From Sphingobacteriaceae bacterium (lineage in GTDB: Bacteria; Bacteroidota; Bacteroidia; B-17B0; Aurantibacillaceae), in assembly GCA_025360355.1 (NCBI GenBank), contig JANYCL010000005.1, positions 1 to 5,099 on the forward strand: 5,099 nt of DNA. Reading direction: 5' to 3'. Below, piece after piece: positions 1 through 5,099 of the stretch. The first letter of the stretch is position 1, and each line of letters starts with the position of its first letter. The notes below the pieces were generated by a model. That model did no database searches. It was not told the DNA's origin and saw nothing but the letters and a program-made list of their open reading frames with translations. The position numbers were made by a program, and so were the translations under genes.

Positions 1-386
1 AAAAAGGAAATCCGGTTATATTAAGTGTTGTTTACGCTTTGGTTTGTAAAGAATTAAATATTCCTGTTTTCGGTATTAATTTACCTCAGCATTTTGTCCT
101 TGCTTACGTTAACGATTACGCTAATCTTTACGATACGAATCACAAAACTCTTTCCGATAATATTTTGTTTTACGTGAACCCCTTCAGTAAAGGTTTGATC
201 TTTCAGCAAAAGGATATTGATTCCTTCCTGAAACAATTGAACATCGAGCCCGAAAATAAATATTACCTCCCTTGCAGTAATCTCGAGATCTTAAAACGTG
301 TTTTAAATAATTTGGTCTTCTCTTTTGAGAAATTGGGTTATATTGAAAAAGTAGAAGAGTTGAAATCTCTCGAAAAGAGTCTTTAG
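1..386 (+). CDS. SirB1-like transglutaminase-fold protein, 3' part (partial at left edge)
   Basis: The reading frame is open to the left edge (first complete codon at 3) and ends with TAG at 384-386, so 127 C-terminal residues are visible. A TTG at 39 could be taken as a start, but the frame continues upstream through residues KGNPVILSVVYAL, which match the SirB1/transglutaminase-like core, so the true start lies outside the window. Visible landmarks are KGNPV at 1-5, IPVFGINLPQHF at 20-31 (the His-containing segment of the family), a VNPFSKG stretch near 58-64 matching the family's IDPF-GG motif, and a C-terminal segment from about 90 (LPCSNLEILKRVLNNL) resembling the TPR-like helices that follow the SirB1 domain. 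I see no signal peptide, but the N terminus is missing. The molecular function of SirB1-like proteins is not settled, and I cannot assign a catalytic Cys here. The gene converges on the glycan pair with no spacer, so an operon link is unlikely. Confidence 0.8.
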   Translation, partial: KGNPVILSVVYALVCKELNIPVFGINLPQHFVLAYVNDYANLYDTNHKTLSDNILFYVNPFSKGLIFQQKDIDSFLKQLNIEPENKYYLPCSNLEILKRVLNNLVFSFEKLGYIEKVEELKSLEKSL

Positions 387-977
387 TTATCCTTTAACAA
401 CTTTCCCTATAGTTCTGAAAATTAATTTAAGATCAGTTCCTAAACCTATCTCTTTAATGTATTTTAAATTCAGTTCGAGTTTTGCGGGCATTATCTCTTT
501 AATATAGGTTTGTTCAGGATCCTGAGATTGAGCCAATAATTCGCTTTCCTTTATATATTCTATGGAGGCAAGGTCCGTAATTCCAGGCTTAACAGATAAA
601 ACTTTTTTTTGCTCTTCATTATACATGTCGACATACTTCCTGACTTCAGGTCTTGGTCCTACCAAACTCATACTCCCAAACAATACATTAAATAATTGCG
701 GAAGTTCATCTAATTTATGTTGTCTCAAAAAATATCCAACCTTTGTTATCCTTGGGTCACGGCCGCCAACCGTTAGTAATCCTTTTTTATCTGCATTGTT
801 ATGCATGGAACGGAACTTGATCATTTTAAAATCTTTGTTATTCTTCCCAACTCTTGTCTGCAAATAAAATACGGGGAAGCCTGAACTAATTAATACCGCT
901 AAATAGATCAAAATAAAAACAGGCAATAAGATCAGAATGCCAATGAATGTGGATATGATATCGAAGAGTCTTTTCAA
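387..977 (-). CDS. Small PglC-like phosphoglycosyl transferase (undecaprenyl-phosphate sugar-1-phosphate transferase)
   Basis: This 196-residue protein has the size and order of the short, monotopic bacterial sugar transferases (PglC type). Such enzymes move a sugar-1-phosphate from a UDP-sugar to undecaprenyl phosphate on the cytoplasmic face, starting O-antigen, capsule, exopolysaccharide or protein-glycan assembly. Residues 1-31 hold the MKRLFDI start and a hydrophobic segment with Pro19, expected to form the re-entrant membrane helix. KFRSM is at 54-58, RDPRIT at 73-78, LDELPQL at 89-95 (Asp90-Glu91 match the catalytic Asp-Glu dyad of PglC), LVGPRPE at 105-111 and KPGITDLASI at 130-139. 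The start is TTG (975-977): an in-frame TAA lies four codons upstream, no other start fits between, and the next Met is near residue 52, inside the catalytic core. It overlaps the aminotransferase stop by four bases (TTGA), suggesting coupled translation. The exact sugar cannot be read from the sequence; an acetamido or diacetamido sugar is plausible given its neighbour. Confidence 0.92.
   Translation of the reverse strand: MKRLFDIISTFIGILILLPVFILIYLAVLISSGFPVFYLQTRVGKNNKDFKMIKFRSMHNNADKKGLLTVGGRDPRITKVGYFLRQHKLDELPQLFNVLFGSMSLVGPRPEVRKYVDMYNEEQKKVLSVKPGITDLASIEYIKESELLAQSQDPEQTYIKEIMPAKLELNLKYIKEIGLGTDLKLIFRTIGKVVKG
974..977 (-). other. TTGA stop/start overlap coupling aminotransferase to sugar transferase
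   Basis: On the - strand the last codons of the aminotransferase read GTA GTG GGT TGA. The sugar transferase begins at the TTG that shares its last two bases with that TGA. A TAA in the sugar transferase frame sits just upstream (four codons before the TTG), so this TTG is the only plausible start. No clear Shine-Dalgarno sequence precedes it, so ribosomes ending the upstream gene probably re-initiate here. Confidence 0.65.
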
Positions 978-2179
978 CCCACTACTTTATTAACTGAATC
1001 AATTACAGCCTTTATCACGGTTTCGGTTAACTCGTTGTTTAAGTCGTAAAACACCGGTAAAGAAATTTCCGCGGCATAATTTTTATACGCTACCGGATAA
1101 TTTTTAATATCGTAACCCAGGTTTTTATAAAAGGTCATGCAAGGTACGGGCATGAAATGTACGTTAACCGCTACATCGTGCTCAAAAATTTCGGCAATGA
1201 TAGCATCACGTTGCGCTTCGGTAATGTTTTTGATACGTAAAGCGTAAACATGAAAACAACTTTGCTTGTTAGCTTTACTATATATAGGTAGGACAAACCT
1301 CTGGTCTTTAATAAAAGCCGCCGTGTATTTATCAAAAATTTCCTGACGGCGTTTTAAAGTATCATCATACCTTTCAATTTCAACTAAACCAATGGCTGCT
1401 GCAAGATCTGTCATGTTACATTTATAACCGGCTTCAATAACATCATAACGCCACGCACCTTTTTGGGTTTTGGCTAAAGCATCTTTAGTTTGACCATGAA
1501 GTGTTTTAATACACAGATACTTATAGATGGCTTCGTTATCAAAAGGTTCAGGTAAATTCAAACAAATGCATCCGCCTTCAGCAGTCACTAAATTTTTTAC
1601 TGCGTGAAAAGAAAAACAAGCAACATCGCATACACTTCCTGTTTTTTTACCACCATAAGTAGCACCGAATGAATGAGCGGAATCTGCTAAAACTAAAATG
1701 CGGCCTAATTGTTTTTGGATATCGGTTCCGGGTTTAAATTGTTCTTTATGTTTAATTACTAATTCATTTATCTCGTTGTAATCGCAAGGCCAACCTGCAA
1801 AATCAACCGGCATTATTACTTTTGTTTTAGAAGTGATGGCTTTTTCGATGGCTGAAGTATTGATATTGAAATCATGTTCGTTCACATCCACAAAAACCGG
1901 AGTTGCACCACAATGGATGATCACATTTGCAGTCGCGGTATAAGTATAAGCCGGCAAAATAACCTCATCGCCTTCTTTTACACCAAACCAACGCAACATT
2001 ATTTCTAAACCTGCCGTTGCCGAGTTTAAGCATAAGGTATTTTTATTCCCACAATATTCAGTGATCTTTTTTTCGAAAGCTTTGGTACGCGGACCGGTCG
2101 TTATCCAACCCGACTTAAGAGCGTCAATAACCTCGTTACAAATTTTATCGTCGATGCGTGGTGGCGAGAAAGGAATCAT
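974..2179 (-). CDS. DegT/DnrJ/EryC1/StrS family PLP-dependent sugar aminotransferase
   Basis: A complete 401-residue member of the sugar-nucleotide aminotransferases, which add an amino group to a keto-sugar nucleotide using PLP and usually glutamate. The N-terminal signature GWITTGP is at 24-30, the PLP-phosphate-binding segment NSATAGLE at 52-59, PAYTYTATANV at 76-86, and ADSAHSFGA at 165-173, where Asp166 should contact the PLP ring nitrogen. FSFHAVKN at 189-196 carries the internal aldimine Lys195. GYKCNMTDLAAAIG is at 251-264, HFMPVP at 341-346, and SLPVFYDL at 373-380 closes the fold. The protein is slightly longer than PglE-type enzymes because of an insertion at about 138-160. The ATG at 2177-2179 gives the family's usual MIPFSPP N terminus. 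The gene leads a two-gene - strand unit and overlaps the PglC-like gene, which suggests it makes the amino sugar that enzyme uses. No dehydratase or acetyltransferase is in the window, so the substrate (a UDP-4-keto sugar by analogy with PglE) is inferred. Confidence 0.93.
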   Translation of the reverse strand: MIPFSPPRIDDKICNEVIDALKSGWITTGPRTKAFEKKITEYCGNKNTLCLNSATAGLEIMLRWFGVKEGDEVILPAYTYTATANVIIHCGATPVFVDVNEHDFNINTSAIEKAITSKTKVIMPVDFAGWPCDYNEINELVIKHKEQFKPGTDIQKQLGRILVLADSAHSFGATYGGKKTGSVCDVACFSFHAVKNLVTAEGGCICLNLPEPFDNEAIYKYLCIKTLHGQTKDALAKTQKGAWRYDVIEAGYKCNMTDLAAAIGLVEIERYDDTLKRRQEIFDKYTAAFIKDQRFVLPIYSKANKQSCFHVYALRIKNITEAQRDAIIAEIFEHDVAVNVHFMPVPCMTFYKNLGYDIKNYPVAYKNYAAEISLPVFYDLNNELTETVIKAVIDSVNKVVG

Positions 2180-2413
2180 GGTAGCGTTGATTTAGATGCA
2201 AATTAACGAAATAAAAACATTCCATTTGTCAGTCCAAAAAAGCATTTTCAGTATTGTGACATTCAACGTTATTAACAATCGGGTCTTAATTACGTGGTGA
2301 GGTTATGCACATTAACGTGTTGAATCATAATTGGTAGCATCAGACTTCTGCCCTATTTGAATATCTATTTTTAGCAAAAGTTATATTAACCATTTCGCAA
2401 AAATAATTTAACA
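2180..2413. promoter_or_regulatory. Divergent intergenic region with weak Bacteroidota-type promoter candidates
   Basis: This 234-base AT-rich segment separates the - strand glycan pair from the + strand coiled-coil/zapA unit and must hold both promoters. For the + strand, TATTTTTA at 2366-2373 resembles the Bacteroidota -7 box (TAnnTTTG) with the final G missing, and no convincing -33 TTG lies about 20 bases upstream. For the - strand, TTAATTTGC (complement of 2198-2206) is a one-mismatch -7 candidate about 20 bases before the ATG. ATTCAAC (2261-2267) and GTTGAAT (2319-2325) form a 7-base inverted repeat across the middle, and GTTATTAAC (2268-2276) is a small palindrome. Any of these could be chance in AT-rich DNA. 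I see no RNA gene or credible small ORF. Confidence 0.4.
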
Positions 2414-4579
2414 ATGATCAACGCACATAATCTTAAATCCGAATTGCAGGGAGTATTAGACTCTGATATTGCATTACGCAAGGAGTTTAATGAATTACGC
2501 CGCTCACTCAGCGACTATCGCAATCAATTAATTGAACGCGATGAAGACTGCAAACGCCTTCAGGTAACTATTGATGTATTAAATACAAAAATGGTAGTAA
2601 TGGAGCGCGATAACGTAAACTACAAAGCTGAATTAGCTTCGTTTAAAGAATTACGTGCGACTATTAAGGAGCAATTGCATGCTAAGCAAGAAGAAGTGAA
2701 TCTTTATTTAAGCGAAATGGAAGCTATGAAGTCGCAATTGGAAACAATCGCCGCTCATTATGATGGTCGTTTAGATCTTGTTAAAAATGCTGCGGCTGAA
2801 GAAATGGCTGCCGTTAAAAATGAATTAACTACACAAATTGAAGAGTTACGTTCAAGCGCACACTACCGCGAAATTGGTATGCGTGAAGAGTGTGAACAAA
2901 AAATAAATGAGTTAAATCAATTAATGTCTGAAAAAGAAATTGATCTTACTTCAAAACATGAATCAGAGATCAGTTCACTTAACAGTCAATATTCTTCTCA
3001 AATTGAAGCGCTTACCACTTCTTGGGAAACAAAATTGAACGACGCAGCTTTTAATGCAAATGTTAATATTGAATCTTTAACTAATGAGTACGAAGGAAAA
3101 TTAAAACGCCTTGAAGATTCATTAACTAATACCATAAACGAAAACAAAAGTTCTTACGAATATGTAGTTTCTTCATTACAAACTGAATCTGCAACTAAAC
3201 AACAAGAATTAACTACAAACTACGAGAATCAGATCAATGAATTATTAGCATTAGCAACTGCAGATGCTGAAACGATGAAAGCTGATTATGAAGAGCGTTT
3301 ATCTAATACATTAATACATTCTAATGATCAAAACAGTAAATTAACTGAAGACTTAAACAAATTTGTTTTAGAAAATGAGCATTTCAAAGAAAAGATCCGC
3401 GAAATGATCACGCATATAGATGAACAAAATACAAAAGCAGAAGATCTTGGCAGAACAATTGAAGTTAAAGGTGATGAAATTAATGCGTGGGTTGAAAAAT
3501 TCAATGCTTTAACTGCTGAATTCGAAAATTTTAAAACTGCTTCTCAGCAATCACAAGGTGAACAAGTACAGAGTTTAAATACTGATATCAGCAATCATAT
3601 TGAAGCTATTAATACATTGAAAGCTGAGTTAGAAGAAAAAAACAATGTAATTGCAGAACTTAATTCTTCTGTGTCTTCAAAAAGCGCTGAGTTGGGTTAT
3701 ATTAAGTCAGAAGTTGACCGTTTAAATGTTGAAATGGTAAAGAGTCTTGAAGAATGGAATGAAAAAGAAGCTTCTTTTGAAAGCACCACGTCAGAATTAG
3801 AAGTTATATCTCAACAACAATTACAAAGCAAAGAAATAGAATACCAAAAATTGTTGGCAGAAAATACCAGCTTAATTAATGAGATCGATCTTGCACAAGA
3901 TAAAGTAGAAGCACAAGAAGAAGAATTAACTTTATTAAAATCAGAACTTTCTGAATCTTCTACCGGTGTTGAAGGTCGTGTTTCCGAATTAAAAGAAACT
4001 ATTAACGCGAAAAACTTTGAGTTAACTACTTTAACAGCTAACAATGCTGCATTAAGTACAGAAGTAACTGCTTTAAAATCTGAAATCGCTGAATTAACTT
4101 CTCAATTAGAGAATGTTAGCGCGCCAGGTGAACTTGATTCAGTTTCTGCTGAGTTAGAAGGATTAAAAATTGCTGCTGAAGATTTCAAAGCTGAGATCAT
4201 AAGTTTGAATTCTAAAATAACTTCTTATAAAACTGAAATTGAAACATTAAAGTCTACTACAACTAATACAGCAGAACAAGATGAATACATCGATCGCCTC
4301 TTTAAACAAATTGATGCCTTAAGTTCTGAGAAAATGAGTCTCTTAAATGAGAAGGAAGCAATGGCTAATCAGCTATTAAAGATGAATGATGTAGTAGGTT
4401 CAATCTCTCAACAGATTGATAGCCAGAATATTGACGTAACTGATTTGAATAGTCAGAGGAAAAATATTATATTAGCAAAGTCTTCTGATGAAACCACTAA
4501 CGAAAGTGGTCCAATGAAGAAGCAAATTAACGAATTGGTGCGTGAAATAGACAAGTGTATTGCTTTACTAAGTGCTTAA
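2414..4579 (+). CDS. Giant coiled-coil protein encoded before zapA, candidate ZapA partner
   Basis: A 721-residue cytoplasmic protein with no signal peptide or membrane segment. It is almost wholly helical by composition: rich in Glu, Lys, Leu, Ser, Asn and Thr, with only two prolines (571 and 700). Residues 1-104 are mixed coiled coil. About 105-313 follow an 11-residue pattern (see the repeat entry). About 314-690 look like ordinary heptads, for example Val551, Leu554, Ile558, Leu561, Leu565, with an aromatic-rich core at 356-373 (Ile356, Trp359, Phe363, Leu366, Phe370, Phe373). A Pro-Gly hinge is at 571-572 and a flexible Ser/Thr/Glu stretch at about 690-700 precedes the terminal module INELVREIDKCIALL (705-719). 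Only 24 bases separate it from zapA, so they are probably co-transcribed. By position and shape it could act like E. coli ZapB or Caulobacter ZauP, coiled-coil partners of ZapA. That role is inference; I recognise no named family for the full length. The start at 2414 follows an A/T-rich leader without Shine-Dalgarno. Confidence 0.85.
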   Translation: MINAHNLKSELQGVLDSDIALRKEFNELRRSLSDYRNQLIERDEDCKRLQVTIDVLNTKMVVMERDNVNYKAELASFKELRATIKEQLHAKQEEVNLYLSEMEAMKSQLETIAAHYDGRLDLVKNAAAEEMAAVKNELTTQIEELRSSAHYREIGMREECEQKINELNQLMSEKEIDLTSKHESEISSLNSQYSSQIEALTTSWETKLNDAAFNANVNIESLTNEYEGKLKRLEDSLTNTINENKSSYEYVVSSLQTESATKQQELTTNYENQINELLALATADAETMKADYEERLSNTLIHSNDQNSKLTEDLNKFVLENEHFKEKIREMITHIDEQNTKAEDLGRTIEVKGDEINAWVEKFNALTAEFENFKTASQQSQGEQVQSLNTDISNHIEAINTLKAELEEKNNVIAELNSSVSSKSAELGYIKSEVDRLNVEMVKSLEEWNEKEASFESTTSELEVISQQQLQSKEIEYQKLLAENTSLINEIDLAQDKVEAQEEELTLLKSELSESSTGVEGRVSELKETINAKNFELTTLTANNAALSTEVTALKSEIAELTSQLENVSAPGELDSVSAELEGLKIAAEDFKAEIISLNSKITSYKTEIETLKSTTTNTAEQDEYIDRLFKQIDALSSEKMSLLNEKEAMANQLLKMNDVVGSISQQIDSQNIDVTDLNSQRKNIILAKSSDETTNESGPMKKQINELVREIDKCIALLSA
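2726..3352 (+). repeat. Hendecad (11-residue) coiled-coil array within the giant protein, about 19 units
   Basis: Counting in steps of 11 from Met105 gives 105, 116, 127, 138, 149, 160, 171, 182, 193, 204, 215, 226, 237, 248, 259, 270, 281, 292 and 303. In most units the residues at offsets 0, +4 and +7 are hydrophobic or small: Tyr116/Leu120/Val123, Cys160/Ile164/Leu167, Tyr193/Ile197/Leu200, Tyr226/Leu230/Leu233, Tyr270/Ile274/Leu277. The 0-4-7-11 spacing matches 11 residues per three helical turns and implies a nearly straight or right-handed bundle, not a left-handed heptad coil. Weaker units are at 149, 171, 237, 259 and 303. The DNA is not an exact tandem repeat, so the pattern is old or maintained by structure. 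Confidence 0.8.
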
Positions 4580-4603
4580 TTTTTAACGCCCCTATTAGTT
4601 TTC

Positions 4604-4912
4604 ATGACTGAGGTAAGTATAAAAGTAGAAATTGCAGGAGGATTATACCCCCTGAAAGTTAAGACCGAAGACGAGGAAAACGTAAGAAGGGTTGTTGATT
4701 TAATAAATACTAAGATCGCCGAGTTTGAAAAAACTTATGCTATCAAAGATAAAAAGGATTGTTTAGCTATGGTAATGTTGCAGTTAGTATCGCAATTTTA
4801 CATGAAAGCAGAAGAATCTGAAAAAGAATTAAGCCATTTTAAAATACTATTGATTGATGTGGAGATGATGTTACAAGAACATCTTTCTAACGTCAAAAAC
4901 ATAGAAGAATAA
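4604..4912 (+). CDS. zapA: Cell division protein ZapA
   Basis: A 102-residue protein with the ZapA layout. An N-terminal strand-rich head (VSIKVEIAGGLYPLKV, 4-19) corresponds to the family's IxGxxYxL core, followed by an acidic turn and a helix at about 24-45, and YAIKDKKDCLAMVMLQLVSQF (45-65), which matches the conserved D-x-LAM-x-LQ segment. A long C-terminal helix from about 66 drives dimer and tetramer formation. ZapA binds FtsZ in the cytoplasm and bundles or aligns protofilaments in the Z ring. The length is close to the E. coli protein (109 residues). It follows the giant coiled-coil gene by 24 bases (no Shine-Dalgarno) and is directly followed by the putative 6S RNA. E. coli also has zapA next to its 6S gene ssrS. 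Sequence identity to E. coli ZapA is low, as expected across phyla, but family membership is clear. Confidence 0.9.
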   Translation: MTEVSIKVEIAGGLYPLKVKTEDEENVRRVVDLINTKIAEFEKTYAIKDKKDCLAMVMLQLVSQFYMKAEESEKELSHFKILLIDVEMMLQEHLSNVKNIEE

Positions 4913-5008
4913 AGAAGCCGCAAAGCTTGTCTGCCTTTGGCAGAGTTCACATTTCACGCACAAATTTTATGATCCGCTTCGTCGGAGATTAAGGTTTGTG
5001 CGTTTTTT
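4913..5008 (+). ncRNA. ssrS: Probable 6S RNA (6S-Flavo-like) between zapA and rny
   Basis: The 116-base zapA-rny gap contains two clear helices. TCTGCC (4930-4935) pairs with GGCAGA (4939-4944) around a TTT loop. ACGCACAAA (4956-4964) pairs perfectly over nine bases with TTTGTGCGT (4995-5003). The latter stem opens into a symmetric 8/8-base internal bubble (4965-4972 and 4987-4994) and is capped by TCCG/CGGA (4973-4976 with 4983-4986) around a six-base loop. A stem, open bubble and apical hairpin is the hallmark of 6S RNA, which mimics an open promoter and binds housekeeping RNA polymerase. I recall 6S-Flavo RNAs of about this size at this place in Bacteroidota, and 6S follows zapA in Proteobacteria too. 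The 5' end is uncertain; it may be processed from the zapA transcript. It could instead be just a terminator plus an rny leader. Confidence 0.62.
4956..5008 (+). terminator. Terminator-like stem and T-run at the 3' end of the RNA
   Basis: The nine-base stem 4956-4964/4995-5003 is followed by a run of six T residues (5003-5008), then ATTT. This would release the putative 6S RNA and any read-through from zapA. The long interrupted loop is unlike a compact intrinsic terminator, so termination may be partial. Confidence 0.5.
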
Positions 5009-5028
5009 ATTTACTTAATACTAGTGAC

Positions 5029-5099
5029 ATGAATGTAGATTTGAATTTGATCGAGATAGGCATTATTGCCGGAGGACTTATTTTAGGATTAATAGTTGG
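5029..5099 (+). CDS. rny: Probable ribonuclease Y, N-terminal membrane anchor (partial at right edge)
   Basis: Only 23 complete codons are visible, starting at ATG 5029-5031 and running off the window. They encode a short polar start (MNVDLNLIEI) and then a hydrophobic, glycine-rich stretch (GIIAGGLILGLIV). This fits the single N-terminal transmembrane anchor of RNase Y, the membrane-bound endoribonuclease that begins mRNA decay in many bacteria. The catalytic KH and HD domains lie outside, so the call rests mainly on position: rny follows zapA and the 6S-like RNA in Bacteroidota genomes as I remember them. Other membrane-anchored proteins are possible. It begins 20 bases after the T-run, so it may have its own promoter or depend on read-through. 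No Shine-Dalgarno is seen. Confidence 0.6.
   Translation, partial: MNVDLNLIEIGIIAGGLILGLIV

Noticed and set aside
39..386. Complete 115-residue gene starting at TTG 39
   Set aside because: The frame is open upstream to the window edge, and the upstream residues (KGNPVILSVVYAL) belong to the conserved SirB1-like core, so TTG 39 is an internal Leu codon of a partial gene.
562..867. Open frame of 101 codons on the + strand
   Set aside because: It lies wholly antisense to the sugar transferase, whose catalytic motifs are intact on the - strand. The translation has no recognisable domain and is Ser/Cys/Pro-rich, typical of a shadow frame.
2305..2337. Ten-codon ATG-started ORF in the intergenic region, a possible leader peptide
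   Set aside because: No ribosome binding signal, no run of regulatory codons, and no attenuator hairpin follows; easily chance.
2726..3352. DNA-level tandem repeat or minisatellite
   Set aside because: The 33-base and 66-base periods are visible only in the protein core positions. The nucleotide units differ too much to be a recent tandem array.
3811..4044. Open frame of 77 codons on the - strand
   Set aside because: It is antisense to the heptad region of the giant coiled-coil gene. Its Ser/Cys-rich product is what the complement of Glu/Lys/Leu-rich coding produces.
2414..4579. SMC/Rad50-type ATPase or myosin-like protein
   Set aside because: Long coiled coil alone suggests these, but there is no Walker A motif, ABC signature or globular head at either end.
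1..5099. CRISPR array, tRNA, rRNA or insertion sequence
   Set aside because: No regularly spaced direct repeats, no cloverleaf, no transposase fragment and no terminal inverted repeats were seen.

Overview
The window looks like a chromosomal segment of an AT-rich Bacteroidota bacterium, probably from the Flavobacteriia/Sphingobacteriia side of the phylum. The signs are a ZapA of the Bacteroidota type, an apparent RNase Y start just after it with a 6S-like structured RNA between them, a DegT-family aminotransferase with the long insertion common in this phylum, and A/T-rich gene leaders without Shine-Dalgarno sequences. All taxonomy here comes from recognising families, not from a search.

Layout. 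(1) Positions 1-386 hold the 3' part of a SirB1-like transglutaminase-fold gene on the + strand, open at the left edge. (2) Positions 387-2179 hold a two-gene unit on the - strand: a DegT/DnrJ/EryC1/StrS sugar aminotransferase followed by a small PglC-like phosphoglycosyl transferase that starts at TTG inside a TTGA overlap. Its end abuts the SirB1-like stop codon with no spacer. (3) Positions 2180-2413 are a divergent intergenic region. (4) Positions 2414-4912 hold a 721-residue, almost entirely coiled-coil cytoplasmic protein followed 24 bases later by zapA. (5) Positions 4913-5028 hold a structured segment, probably a 6S-type RNA, ending in a terminator-like stem and T-run. (6) Positions 5029-5099 hold the first codons of a membrane-anchored protein, most likely RNase Y.

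How the genes work together. The - strand pair fits the start of a surface or O-linked glycan pathway: one enzyme makes a nucleotide amino sugar and the other loads the first phosphosugar onto undecaprenyl phosphate. The + strand unit is a cell-division and RNA locus. ZapA cross-links FtsZ filaments, and the giant coiled coil sits where a ZapA partner (the ZapB or ZauP type of protein) would be expected.

The most unusual item is that coiled-coil protein. Residues about 105-313 form an almost uninterrupted run of about 19 hendecads (11-residue units), with a 22-residue super-period marked by aromatic residues. This is followed by ordinary heptad coiled coil, a proline hinge, and a short C-terminal module that resembles, from memory, the end of the small ZapB-like proteins normally found before zapA in Bacteroidota.
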